This document shows, piece after piece, positions 10,728-20,639 of a stretch of 64,000 nucleotides of DNA. The notes beneath the pieces were generated by a model. The model made no database searches. It saw nothing but the letters and a program-made list of their open reading frames with translations, and was not told the DNA's origin. Each line of letters starts with the position of its first letter. Within the stretch, counting starts at the first letter, position 1. This stretch comes from Gluconacetobacter dulcium (GTDB taxonomy: Bacteria; Pseudomonadota; Alphaproteobacteria; Acetobacterales; Acetobacteraceae): contig NZ_JABEQN010000017.1 of the NCBI RefSeq assembly GCF_014174165.1, positions 1 to 64,000 of the forward strand, given 5' to 3'. The position numbers and the translations under genes were made by a program.

Positions 10728-12535
10728 TCGATATGAACCGGTGGCGTATCCGCTTGTGGCTCGGCGCATCATGGGTCCTCGCAGGCTCTGCCCCGCCCCT
10801 GCCCACTTACGCTGCCGGGCCAACCGCGCTTGCGATCGAAGGCGCCGATGTTTTCGACGCGATTGACGGGAGGACCCGCAGGGAGACCGTCCTTGTTCGA
10901 GGCGATCGGATCACGGCCGTCGGCGAGCATGTCGCGGTACCGCCCGGCACCCGGATCGTCGACGCGACTGGCCTGACGCTCACCCCCGGTCTGTTCGACC
11001 TTCATACGCACTGGACATCGGCCGGCGTACCCGCAACCGTTCCTGCTATCGCTACGGCCTATCTCAAATCCGGTGTCACGACCGTCAATGACTTCAACGA
11101 AGCGCCGGAGGCCTATGCCCCGTTGCGCGCCTGGCTGACCGGCCTGGCCGCACCGCATGTCCGCTTCGCGGCCAGGATCAGCACAGTCGGGGGTCACGGG
11201 GCCGATTGGGCCGACCAGGCGACGACCCGCTGGATCACGACCGCCGAGGACGGACGCGCGGCGGTCTCCGCCGCCCTGCCCTATCGTCCCGACCTCATCA
11301 AGGCGTTCACGGACGGCTGGCGCTATGGCATGTCACCCGACAACACCAGCATGAACGAGGACGCGCTGGCGGCGGTGGCGTCCGCAGCCCACGATGCGGG
11401 GCTGAAGGTCTTTACGCACACGGTCACGGTCCAGCGGGGGCTGATCGCGGCGCGGGCACATGTCGACGCTCTGGCGCATATCCTGCAGGACAGCGTGCTG
11501 ACCCCCACGGAGGTGGAAGAGATCCACCGGAGCGGCATGGGGGAAGTCCCGACACTTGCCGTCTACGATCCCGACAAGCCGGGCCCGCTGAGTTCCAAGG
11601 CCCCGCAACAGGTCGCGCAGCGTCACGAGAAATTCGCCAACGCACTCAGGAACGTCAAGCTGCTTCACGATGCCGGCGTTCCGATCGGCGTCGGGACGGA
11701 CGCTGGCATGCCGGGGACGCCACACGGCCCCTCAACCCTACATGAACTCGCACTTCTGGTTCGTGCCGGGCTGACGCCAGCGGAAGCCCTGACGGCGGCA
11801 ACCGCCACCAGCGCGCGACTGGCCGGAATCGCAGCGGACCGGGGCACGATTGCCGTCGGCCAGCGGGCCGACCTCGACCTGTTCCAAGACAATCCGGCCA
11901 CGGATATTTCCGCCGTCCATCATCTGGTCGCAGTCATCGAAGACGGCCGGCTGATCTGGGGCATGGATGCACCGCCGCTGCCCGACGCCAATCGGCAGGA
12001 CCATCGTCCCGCAACGCCGGCACAGCTCCTGATCGACGATTTCGAACGCTCCGACGGACGGACATCCCTCGATACGTTGCGTACCGTGGCCGCCGATCGC
12101 GGCCCCGATCGCAGCATCGTGGTCGCGACCATCATCCCGGACGACGCGGGGCACCATATTCTCTCGATCCAGGCCGAAATGTCGCAGAAAAAGGCCCCTT
12201 ATGCCGGCATCGTGCTACCGCTCTCGCGCGGAGCGATCGATCCGGTCGATGCGCATCGCTGGGCCGGCGTCCGATTCATGGTGCGCGGAAGCGCGTGCCC
12301 AGCCCGCATCACCCTGGATCAGGCGGCCTTGCCATCCCTGGAGGCACCCTTCACCGTCCAGGACCGCTGGCAGACGGTCAATGTGCCGTTCTCGACCTTT
12401 CACGGTTCCCCGGCACACGGCCGGCCCGACACGCTGGCCGGCAATGGCAGCGACCTCACCGCCATTGGGCTGGGCGGCGCCTGCACGGCGGGTTCGCCTT
12501 TCTGGATGCAGATCGGCCAGGTCCGCTTCTACTGA
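10724..12535 (+). CDS. Exported metal-dependent amidohydrolase with C-terminal beta domain
   Basis: A 603-residue exported protein with a signal peptide ending near TYAAG. The amidohydrolase barrel shows the HxH metal site in LFDLHTHW, a possible carboxylated Lys in LIKAFTDGW, later His in VFTHTVT and ALAHIL, and the Asp in [10 protein letters not shown], as in imidazolonepropionase/prolidase-like enzymes. After about residue 425 a separate region begins [11 protein letters not shown] and resembles the CIA30-type beta-sandwich. The start overlaps the SHMT stop (ATGA). It probably hydrolyses amide or peptide bonds in the periplasm; the substrate is unknown. Confidence 0.8.
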   Translation: MIDMNRWRIRLWLGASWVLAGSAPPLPTYAAGPTALAIEGADVFDAIDGRTRRETVLVRGDRITAVGEHVAVPPGTRIVDATGLTLTPGLFDLHTHWTSAGVPATVPAIATAYLKSGVTTVNDFNEAPEAYAPLRAWLTGLAAPHVRFAARISTVGGHGADWADQATTRWITTAEDGRAAVSAALPYRPDLIKAFTDGWRYGMSPDNTSMNEDALAAVASAAHDAGLKVFTHTVTVQRGLIAARAHVDALAHILQDSVLTPTEVEEIHRSGMGEVPTLAVYDPDKPGPLSSKAPQQVAQRHEKFANALRNVKLLHDAGVPIGVGTDAGMPGTPHGPSTLHELALLVRAGLTPAEALTAATATSARLAGIAADRGTIAVGQRADLDLFQDNPATDISAVHHLVAVIEDGRLIWGMDAPPLPDANRQDHRPATPAQLLIDDFERSDGRTSLDTLRTVAADRGPDRSIVVATIIPDDAGHHILSIQAEMSQKKAPYAGIVLPLSRGAIDPVDAHRWAGVRFMVRGSACPARITLDQAALPSLEAPFTVQDRWQTVNVPFSTFHGSPAHGRPDTLAGNGSDLTAIGLGGACTAGSPFWMQIGQVRFY

Positions 12536-13104
12536 CACCAACCGTTGGGTTGCCTGACGTGTTTGACAGGCACCTTCAACGCGATTCCAGTCGATCGTCC
12601 TCAGGCTTGAGGCGCAGACTGAAGATGACGGATCAGAGCATTTGCACCGAACACCGGCTCGGTGGAGACGCTCACGTCAGGCGCGCCCTGGGTCCTCTTC
12701 CTTTAGAATGAGGCATTGACGGACGAAAGGCATCCATTCCCGTCCGACGCCACCGCGTGCACCGCGATGGACGGGGTTCCGCCCGTGCGCGCCATGCCAC
12801 TCCTGAACGACACCACACCGAAACGCCACGATCAAGCGTGCCGGCTGCGCACGAAATCTGGGCCAGATGCATCCTTGCAGTGGAGAGACATCAAAGGTCC
12901 CCCGATTTCATGCTCAAAATCGTTACGAAATCGATAGAATATGCGGAAATCCATCACATATTCTCACCGTAACCCCGTTAATTCGCGGAATTCGTTTCGA
13001 TGTTTGATTTACTATCCGTTTCTGGATCGGAATAGTGTTGCCCAGAGAAGCTCCGGCAACGCCCGACGCCGCTTTGCTACCTGAAATTTAGGCGGGTGTA
13101 TGGA
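12536..13104. other. Intergenic region of about 570 bp
   Basis: No gene is supported here. The right half becomes AT-richer toward the TonB receptor gene and likely holds its promoter. The gap implies that the receptor and following genes are a separate transcription unit from glyA and the amidohydrolase. Confidence 0.4.
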
Positions 13105-16100
13105 ATGAAAGCGACAGTGACAAGAAGACCTGCATTGCAGTCCTTGTATCGGTATCTTCTGACAGCGACGATACTGGTCCCCCTACCCGTCATGTTGCAT
13201 GCGACAGCAGCGACGCCGACACCGCATGCAAAGACACGAGTACCGGCAACGGCCCCGCGGGTGGCCCCACCGGCGACCAAGACGACTGCCGGAGACAACG
13301 CTGCGACGTCTGCCATCCAACGCAAACGCGTCATGGCTGCAGCGGCCGCGCCTCGCCGCACATCCGATGGCGAACAGGTGATGGTGACCGGCAGCCATAT
13401 CGCGCGAACGGGCTTCTCCTCGCCCACGCCGGTGACGGTCATGGGGGCCGCCGACATCGCGGCCCAACAGCCGGCGAATATATCCGATCTGGTCAATCAG
13501 ATGCCGTCCGTGACCCAGGGCTCGACCTCATCGAGCAGTTCCGGCTTCCTGTCGTCCGGCCTCGCAGGTATCAACTCGGTGAATTTGCGGGGTCTGGGCG
13601 CCAATCGTACGCTGATCCTGATCGACGGCCAGCGTTCCATCGCGTCATCTTCGACCGGCCTTGTGGACGTCAACACGATTCCGCAAAATCTCGTGCAGCG
13701 TGTCGAAGTCGTGACGGGCGGCGCATCGGCCCAGTATGGGTCCGATGCGGTCGGCGGCGTCGTGAATTTCATTCTGAACAAGAATTTCAAGGGCGTAAAA
13801 CTCGACGCCAGCACCGGGTTCACGACCTACGCGGACGACCCGTACTACAAGCTCGACGCAACAATAGGCAAGACTTTCCTCGGCGGAAAGCTCCACGTCC
13901 TTGTGGATGCCCAGTACTACCAGCGATTCGGGGTCGATTCCATCGATCGTCCATGGAACAACAGCGGCTATTTCCAGATCGACAATCCAAACTACACGCC
14001 GCACAATGGACAACCGCAGCTTCTCGTCGGATCGGGTTTTGCACCGTTCACCTATAGCGCGGGTGGCCTGATCACATCAGGTCCCCTGACCGGTACCTAT
14101 TTCAAGGGCAACGGGCAGACCGGGCAACTGAATTACGGCGTCCATAACGCGACGTCGAATCCTTATATGATCGGGGGTGATACAGCCACAACGCTGGATG
14201 GCCATGTGGGGACCAACTCCCTTGCCCCGAGCGAGGACAGAATCGGCGTCTTTAACCGCACATCCTATGACATCTCGGACAATACGGAAATCTTCGGCCA
14301 GTTCTCGTGGAACAAGTATCAGGGACAAAGCTACTATCAGCAGACGCCGAGCACAGGCGTCGTCATCAATTCTGATAACGCATATCTGAACCAGTATTAT
14401 CCCGCAGTCGCCGGGAAACTTGCCGCAGCAGGCCAGAAATCATTCACGATGGGAACCAGCAATGCCGGCTTCCCGGTTCCCGGAAGCAACATCGATCGTG
14501 AAGTGTTCCGCTATGTCGGCGGAATGAACGGCAAATTCAATTTTGTCGGGAACAAATGGCATTGGGACTGGTACTATCAGTATGGCAGGACGCTCGATCA
14601 TGTCCGGCTGATCAATACATGGAATAACGCGCGGATGGCCCAGGCGCAGGATGCCGTGGTGAATAACGGGCAGATCGTCTGCCGTTCCTCAATTACCGAT
14701 CCGAACAATGGCTGCGTGCCCATCGACCGCCTCGGCACTGCCGGGCCGTCCGCTGCCGCGCTGAATTACATCTACGAAGGCAGCGCCAAGGACGGGCCGA
14801 CGCGCGACCAGACGCTGCAGCAGCACGTCGCCGCCTTCGATATCGGCGGCACCATGTTCCACCTTCCCGGCGGCAACGCCTCGATCGCCATGGGCGGCGA
14901 CTGGCGTCGTGAATCGATCGATGGCGATGTCGATCCAATCTATACGTCCGGCTGGCTGTATGGAAACTACCGGGTCACCAAGGGCGCCTATAACGTGAAG
15001 GAAGGCTATATCGAACTCGATATGCCGGTCTGGAAAGGGTTCGATATCGACGCGGCGGGCCGCTATACTGATTATTCGACATCGGGTAGCGTCGAAACTT
15101 GGAAAGCCGGTGCCACATATTCCCCGATCCCGGACATCAAGTTCCGCGGCACGTTCAGCCATGATATCCGCGCGCCCAATCTGAACGAAATGTTCGCGGC
15201 AGGAACGGCACGGACCAACACCGTCATTCTTCCAGCGAATGCGCCTCTCACGGGCTCCCAGGCCTTCACCGAAAACACGGTCGGCAATCCACACCTCGCC
15301 CCCGAAACGGCCAACACATGGACCGTCGGTGCCGTGGTCAGTCCGCGCTTCCTGCCCGGCTTCATGGCGTCGTTCGATTATTACGATATCGATATTAAAA
15401 ATGCCATCGGATCGGTCACCTCCCAGCAGACTGTCGATTTCTGCTATTCGGGCGGCGCGGCCTATTGCAACAATATCCACTACACGAACGGCCAGCTCAG
15501 CACGATCACCATCCAGCCGTTTAACTTCGCAAGCCAGAAGGAGCGAGGATTCGATATCGCGGCCAGCTACCGCATCCGCATGTCGAATATCTGGAAGAAG
15601 CTGCCGGGCGTCTTCAATGTCCATGGCGAGATCACCCGTTACATATCAAACGTCATCAATAATAACACGTATCCGATCAACTACGCTGGCGTGAACGGCG
15701 GAACCCTGTCGGGAACCTATAATGAACCCAGTTGGGATTACCGCATCAGCGCGTTCTATAATCTCGATAATTTCACATTCAACCTGACGGCACGCGGCTT
15801 CAGTGCGGGCGTCTATGGAAATGACTATGTGCAGTGCACGACAAACTGCCCAGTGTCGACGCCGCAATACCGCACGATCAACAATAACAGGATCGCCGGC
15901 GCGGTCTATTTCGACACGTCCCTGTCTTACGAATTCAACCTCTACGGCCGCGCGGCCCGGACGACGTTCGTGATGAGCAATATGATGAACACGTATCCGG
16001 TGCTGGTCGGCAACGGGCCCAGCGGCAACAACGTACCGGCTTATGCCCAGACCAATCCATCCCTGTATGACACCGTCGGTCGTACCTTCCGGCTCGCCAT

Positions 16101-16116
16101 GAGCGTCAGTTTCTAA
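13105..16116 (+). CDS. TonB-dependent outer-membrane receptor
   Basis: A 1003-residue TonB-dependent receptor. A signal peptide occupies about the first 40 residues and a low-complexity Ala/Pro/Thr linker follows. The plug domain (about 90-240) includes VMVTGSHIAR, LRGLGANRTLILIDGQR and VEVVTGGASAQYGSDAVGG. The 22-strand barrel ends in the aromatic tail FRLAMSVSF. ATG 13105 is preferred to an upstream GTG. The plug style is that of large receptors for organic nutrients rather than of classic siderophore receptors. With the neighbouring exported peptidases it may import peptides or modified amino acids; the substrate is inferred from context only. Confidence 0.88.
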   Translation: MKATVTRRPALQSLYRYLLTATILVPLPVMLHATAATPTPHAKTRVPATAPRVAPPATKTTAGDNAATSAIQRKRVMAAAAAPRRTSDGEQVMVTGSHIARTGFSSPTPVTVMGAADIAAQQPANISDLVNQMPSVTQGSTSSSSSGFLSSGLAGINSVNLRGLGANRTLILIDGQRSIASSSTGLVDVNTIPQNLVQRVEVVTGGASAQYGSDAVGGVVNFILNKNFKGVKLDASTGFTTYADDPYYKLDATIGKTFLGGKLHVLVDAQYYQRFGVDSIDRPWNNSGYFQIDNPNYTPHNGQPQLLVGSGFAPFTYSAGGLITSGPLTGTYFKGNGQTGQLNYGVHNATSNPYMIGGDTATTLDGHVGTNSLAPSEDRIGVFNRTSYDISDNTEIFGQFSWNKYQGQSYYQQTPSTGVVINSDNAYLNQYYPAVAGKLAAAGQKSFTMGTSNAGFPVPGSNIDREVFRYVGGMNGKFNFVGNKWHWDWYYQYGRTLDHVRLINTWNNARMAQAQDAVVNNGQIVCRSSITDPNNGCVPIDRLGTAGPSAAALNYIYEGSAKDGPTRDQTLQQHVAAFDIGGTMFHLPGGNASIAMGGDWRRESIDGDVDPIYTSGWLYGNYRVTKGAYNVKEGYIELDMPVWKGFDIDAAGRYTDYSTSGSVETWKAGATYSPIPDIKFRGTFSHDIRAPNLNEMFAAGTARTNTVILPANAPLTGSQAFTENTVGNPHLAPETANTWTVGAVVSPRFLPGFMASFDYYDIDIKNAIGSVTSQQTVDFCYSGGAAYCNNIHYTNGQLSTITIQPFNFASQKERGFDIAASYRIRMSNIWKKLPGVFNVHGEITRYISNVINNNTYPINYAGVNGGTLSGTYNEPSWDYRISAFYNLDNFTFNLTARGFSAGVYGNDYVQCTTNCPVSTPQYRTINNNRIAGAVYFDTSLSYEFNLYGRAARTTFVMSNMMNTYPVLVGNGPSGNNVPAYAQTNPSLYDTVGRTFRLAMSVSF

Positions 16117-16129
16117 AAGGCATAAGGTC

Positions 16130-17710
16130 ATGACCCGTCATCAATTCCTGCTCGCAACCACATTCTGCATGGCGACTTTGCCGGTGGTCGCCCTCGCCGC
16201 CGCGGACCCGGCCCTCAAGGCCGAAGCGATCGCCGATGTCGATAGTCAGGCGAAGCAGATCCAGGTCGGAACCGACACGATCTTCAGCTATGGCGAACCG
16301 GGATTCCAGGAATTCAGGACATCCGCCTATCTTCAAGGGGTTCTCAGGAAGGCCGGTTTCAAGGTGACTCCCGGCGTCGCGGGAATCCCCACAGCCTTTA
16401 CCGCCACATGGGGAAGTGGCGGTCCATTGATCGCCGTCGGCAGCGATATCGACGATCTGCTGGGCCTGTCGCAGACGCCCGGCATTCCCAACGTGAAGCC
16501 CCTCGTTCCCGGCGCGCCCGGCCATGGCGAGGGCCACAATGCCGGCATGCCACTGGTCGTGGCCGCAGCGATCGCGGCCAAGGAGGTGATGGAAAAGCAC
16601 CATATTCCGGGCCGCTTGCTTATCTGGCCCGGCGTGGCGGAGGAAAATCTCGCTTCCAAGGCCTATTACGTGCGCTCGGGCCTGTTCAAGGGTGTCGACG
16701 CCTGCATCTTCAACCATGTCAGCAACATGTTCTTCACCGGATATGGCGATGCAGGAATGAACGGCATGGTTTCCGTCGAATATACGTTCCACGGAAAGAC
16801 CGCCCATTCGGCAGGCATGCCCTGGGAAGGGCGCAGCGCACTCGATGGCGTGGAACTGATGGACGTCGCGTGGAATTTCCGGCGCGAGCACCTACCGGTG
16901 ACACAGCGTTCCCATTACGTGATCACGAACGGCGGCGGCCAGCCTAACGTCGTGCCCGATACGGCGTCCGTCTGGTACTTTCTGCGGGACCGGACATTCA
17001 GTGCCGTCAAATCTCTCTACGATACCGCAAACCAGATAGCCGACGGTGCCGCGCTCCAGACAGGTACAACGGTAACGCATCAGATTCTGGGATACGCGGC
17101 GCCGAATTTCGGCAACAAGCCGATCGCCGAAGCCGCCTATGCCAATATCGTTGCCGTCGGCATGCCGAAATGGTCGGCGGATGACCAGGCCTTCGCCAAA
17201 GCGGTGCAGCAAGCCAATCACAGGAAGGTCGAGCCGCTTCGCGACAAGGTGGCGCCCCTCTCGACGCCGGAAAACCGCCCGACATCCATTGGCGGCGGAT
17301 CGGATGACATCGGCGATATCATGTGGACGGTGCCGACGATCACGATGTGGTTTCCATCGAATATCCCCAACATGATCGGTCATCATGTGACATCCGCCAT
17401 GTCGATGGCGACACCGATCGCCCATAAGGGCGCGGTCGCGGGCGCCAAGGCGCTTTCGATGACGATCCTCGACCTGATGACGACACCGAAATTGATCGCG
17501 GATGCAAAGGATTACTTCAATAATGTTCAGCTCAAGACAGATCATTACGCGCCGCTGATAACAGATTCCGACAAGCCGGCGATCTGGCTGAACAGAAAAG
17601 TCATGGAGGAATACCGACCGCAAATGGAGAAATATTATTACGACAGCACAAAATACGACACGTATCTGGATCAGCTTGGAATAAAATATCCGACATTGAC
17701 TGAGAAATAG
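16130..17710 (+). CDS. Exported M20-family metallopeptidase (AbgB-like amidohydrolase)
   Basis: A 526-residue protein with a clear Sec signal peptide (FLLATTFCMATLPVVALAA). It belongs to the M20 amidohydrolase branch that includes p-aminobenzoyl-glutamate hydrolase subunit B and aminoacylases. Zinc-binding blocks are seen in GHGEGHNAGMPLV, WPGVAEENLASKAYY and IFNHVSN, and the dimerisation domain follows (FHGKTAHSAGMPWEGRSA). The gene starts only 13 bases after the TonB receptor stop, so they are co-transcribed. Export is unusual, since AbgB-like enzymes are normally cytoplasmic. It would cleave N-acyl or peptide amide bonds in the periplasm. Confidence 0.85.
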   Translation: MTRHQFLLATTFCMATLPVVALAAADPALKAEAIADVDSQAKQIQVGTDTIFSYGEPGFQEFRTSAYLQGVLRKAGFKVTPGVAGIPTAFTATWGSGGPLIAVGSDIDDLLGLSQTPGIPNVKPLVPGAPGHGEGHNAGMPLVVAAAIAAKEVMEKHHIPGRLLIWPGVAEENLASKAYYVRSGLFKGVDACIFNHVSNMFFTGYGDAGMNGMVSVEYTFHGKTAHSAGMPWEGRSALDGVELMDVAWNFRREHLPVTQRSHYVITNGGGQPNVVPDTASVWYFLRDRTFSAVKSLYDTANQIADGAALQTGTTVTHQILGYAAPNFGNKPIAEAAYANIVAVGMPKWSADDQAFAKAVQQANHRKVEPLRDKVAPLSTPENRPTSIGGGSDDIGDIMWTVPTITMWFPSNIPNMIGHHVTSAMSMATPIAHKGAVAGAKALSMTILDLMTTPKLIADAKDYFNNVQLKTDHYAPLITDSDKPAIWLNRKVMEEYRPQMEKYYYDSTKYDTYLDQLGIKYPTLTEK

Positions 17711-17853
17711 AATTCAAAACTCCTTGCCAACACCGAGAGAGCAACCACGGCCCTGAAGCAGGCCGACGCCCGCCCCGACCGCAGCACGGGTGACGGGCGG
17801 ACCTCTCAGGCGGGGACATCCAGATTCAATCCTGAAAGCAGAAAGGTCCATCC

Positions 17854-20352
17854 ATGTTACGCCTGCGTCATCATATTCTCGGCGGCGTGTCGTCGCTGGT
17901 CATCGCACTGCCCGTCGTGACATCTAGCCTGTCGCTTCCGGTCCCGGCCCTTGCCGCGGCGACGGAGCCGGCTTTGCTTTCCATGAAAACGGACGCGAAA
18001 TCCGGAAAAATCTTTGTCACACTGCCCTCGCCGGACGAAAACGGCGTGTATGGGCGGTATTTATATGCGTCCGCCCTGCGCACCGGCGTCGGATCGGCCC
18101 GTATCCGGCTTGACCATGGAATGCTCGGTCCGACACGGGTCCTCGCATTCCGCAAGATCGGGAACAAGGTCGCAGTCATATTCGAAAACCCGAAATTCAC
18201 GTCCCGCGGCGACAAGGATATCCGCGAAGGTGTCGAACGCAGCTTCCCGTTCAGCGTAATCTGCATGCTCGACATGATCTCAACCGGTCCCGGCGGAACG
18301 GTCACCGCCGACCTGACGCCGTTTTTTCTTCATGATACGATGGATATCGCGACCAGCCTGAATGGCGGCGGCCTGAAACTGCCCGATGTTCTGGACAGCG
18401 GGGCCAAGGGTTTCCATCAGCTTCCGTCCCTGGGCGGCGTCGATCTCTCCAGCCTCAAATCATTCCCCGAGAATATCGAGGTCGAAGCGGTCCAGACCTT
18501 CGCGTCCGAAACGCCCGGCCCTGAAATGTCGCTCCTCTCGCCCGATCCCGGGCAGGTGAGTTTCACGGTCCATCACTCTCTCGTGAAACTTCCGGATGCC
18601 GGCTTCGTGCCACGGAAGTTCGATATCCGCTCCGGCTCGCATGCCAGCCCGGTCTATGATTTCGGGGCGCCGCTGGGCGAGGATGTACTCCTCCAATACG
18701 CCAACCGTTTTCGCCTGGTAAAAATCGACCCCACGGCCGCGAAATCGCGCGTCGTCAAGCCGATCGTGTTCTATATCGACAATGCGGCGCCCGAGCCCGT
18801 CCGTTCCGCGCTTGCCGAAGGCGTGTCCTGGTGGAATCAGGCGTTCGAGGCCGCGGGCTTCATCGACGCCTTCCAGGTCAGGATCCTGCCGCCCGGCGTC
18901 GATCCGCAGGATATCCGCTACAATATCGTCAACTGGAACGAACGGCAGACTCGCAGCTATTCATACGGCATGGGCGTCATCGATCCACGCACGGGTGAAA
19001 TCATCCGCGGAAACGTCGTCCTCGAAGGTCTGCGTCTACGGCAGGATCTCATGATTTTCGAGGCCCTGGCCGGCACGGCTGCCGAGAATAGCGGGGGCGC
19101 CAACGATGCGGTCAGGGTCTCGCTTGCCCGCATCAGACAGTTGGGTGTCCACGAAGTCGGCCATGCGATCGGCCTGATCCATAATTTCATGGGCAGCACG
19201 CAGGACCGGACCTCGGTGATGGATTATCCAGGGCCGCGCATCGGTATCAAGGACGGCAAGATCGACCTCTCCGACGCCTATGCCACCGGTGTCGGGGCAT
19301 GGGACAAATATATGATCGACTGGCTCTATGGCGATCCGGCCCCCGGAAAGGATCCCGATGTCGCCGCCGCGCAAAAGGCGGATGCCATCGAAAAGGCGGG
19401 CTTTCGCTTCGGCACCGACATCGACGGGCGCGATCCCGATACGGGCCTGCCCGGAAACAGCATGTGGACGGATGGAGCCGACAAGCCCGCGGACCTGAAA
19501 CATATGCTCGACGTCCGCCAGATCGCTCTTTCGAATTTCGGACCAGGCACGTTGCGCAAGGGCGAGGCACTGTCCGACCTTCGCAGGAAATTCGTGCCGC
19601 TGTGGCTTCTGCATCGCTACAATATCGAAGCGACGGCCAAGATCATCGGTGGCGTGGATTTTCGGTATGCCGTGGTCGGCGGCGTCAGCGCGAAGCCGGT
19701 GCCAGCAGATGCCGGCTTGCAGAAGGCCGCAATTGACGCGCTGCTCGACGCACTGTCACCGAAAGTGCTGGCGGTGTCACCGGCACTGGCGCTCGAACTC
19801 TCATTCGGGGTCAACGGCAACGAGGACCCTCAATATAATACTGAAATCTTCCGGACGGCCGGGTCAGCCGTCTTCGACCCGCTCAACGCCACCGACGTCG
19901 CGGCCCAGATCACACTCAATGCCCTGCTGGGGCCGAACCGGCTGGAGCGTGTCCATCTGCAGCACGGCCACGACCCTGCCCAACCGGGGCTCGATTACCT
20001 GCTCGACCGCATTGCGTCGCAGATTATCGCCAGACACAGCACCGAAGTCGAGCAGCGCATTGCCTACCGGACATTGGTGACGATGGCCAGCGTCCGCGAC
20101 AACCCCAAGGTCACGCCCGACGTCGCTCTCGCCTTGTCCGGGGCCCTCAAGACGGCTGCCGATCAGTTGGGAACGGTCCATGATACAGATGCGGATGCAT
20201 CATGGAGCCATCGGATGAGCGCGCTCCTGAAAGACCAGCCGCGTCTGGCCAGGGAGGCCGCGAAAGCCACCCGACCGGCTCCAACCATTCCCCCCGGAAC
20301 GCCGATCGGCGGAGGAGAGGATGACTGGCTGACGGAAGAACAACCCTTCTGA
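17854..20352 (+). CDS. Exported zinc-dependent metalloprotease (DUF5117/DUF4953-type)
   Basis: An 832-residue exported protein. The signal peptide ends near PVPALAAATEP. The extended zinc motif HEVGHAIGLIHNF places H433, E434, H437 and H443, followed by a Met-turn-like SVMDYPGPRIG, as in metzincins. The N-terminal part carries a YLYASALRTGVGSARIRLD block typical of these large zinc-dependent metalloproteases. It is the last gene of the rightward cluster, 143 bp after the M20 peptidase. It is expected to digest proteins or peptides in the periplasm or outside the cell. Confidence 0.85.
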   Translation: MLRLRHHILGGVSSLVIALPVVTSSLSLPVPALAAATEPALLSMKTDAKSGKIFVTLPSPDENGVYGRYLYASALRTGVGSARIRLDHGMLGPTRVLAFRKIGNKVAVIFENPKFTSRGDKDIREGVERSFPFSVICMLDMISTGPGGTVTADLTPFFLHDTMDIATSLNGGGLKLPDVLDSGAKGFHQLPSLGGVDLSSLKSFPENIEVEAVQTFASETPGPEMSLLSPDPGQVSFTVHHSLVKLPDAGFVPRKFDIRSGSHASPVYDFGAPLGEDVLLQYANRFRLVKIDPTAAKSRVVKPIVFYIDNAAPEPVRSALAEGVSWWNQAFEAAGFIDAFQVRILPPGVDPQDIRYNIVNWNERQTRSYSYGMGVIDPRTGEIIRGNVVLEGLRLRQDLMIFEALAGTAAENSGGANDAVRVSLARIRQLGVHEVGHAIGLIHNFMGSTQDRTSVMDYPGPRIGIKDGKIDLSDAYATGVGAWDKYMIDWLYGDPAPGKDPDVAAAQKADAIEKAGFRFGTDIDGRDPDTGLPGNSMWTDGADKPADLKHMLDVRQIALSNFGPGTLRKGEALSDLRRKFVPLWLLHRYNIEATAKIIGGVDFRYAVVGGVSAKPVPADAGLQKAAIDALLDALSPKVLAVSPALALELSFGVNGNEDPQYNTEIFRTAGSAVFDPLNATDVAAQITLNALLGPNRLERVHLQHGHDPAQPGLDYLLDRIASQIIARHSTEVEQRIAYRTLVTMASVRDNPKVTPDVALALSGALKTAADQLGTVHDTDADASWSHRMSALLKDQPRLAREAAKATRPAPTIPPGTPIGGGEDDWLTEEQPF

Positions 20353-20639
20353 CATCGGCCCCGGCGAGAGACCCGGCCTTGTGTGAGCAAGGCCGGGTTC
20401 CCCGTCCAACGGACCGATTGGCGTACGACCGTCCCGGCCCCATGATGCCCCCAGCCCGTCATGGAGCGGGGCCTCAATCCGTAGAGTCTGTTGCGCGCAG
20501 TCTATTGCGCGCACGCAATCCGCATATCGACCGAACCGCCGAAGAACGCTGCCATCAGTTCCAGCGTAGCACCGCGATGCGCCACCATCGGCGCTCCGTC
20601 ATCCATGCCATGCACCGAGCAGGCGCGCCGGGAACCCCC
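20353..20639. other. Convergent intergenic region with terminator
   Basis: The region between the metalloprotease stop and the stop of the binding-protein gene. Besides the hairpin at 20371-20398 it shows the 9-mer TTGCGCGCA repeated twice near 20490-20512. A possible 34-codon minus-strand frame (20502-20606, beginning MDDGAPMVAHR) lacks enough support to be called. Confidence 0.35.
20371..20398 (+). terminator. Rho-independent-like hairpin after metalloprotease gene
   Basis: A perfect 11-bp stem ACCCGGCCTTG / CAAGGCCGGGT with a 6-base loop TGTGAG begins 18 bases after the metalloprotease stop. There is no long T-run, but position and stability suit a terminator for the rightward cluster. 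Confidence 0.6.

Noticed and set aside
20502-20606. 34-codon minus-strand frame beginning MDDGAPMVAHRG
   Set aside because: Short, no clear ribosome-binding site, and located in a convergent gap; kept only as a note.
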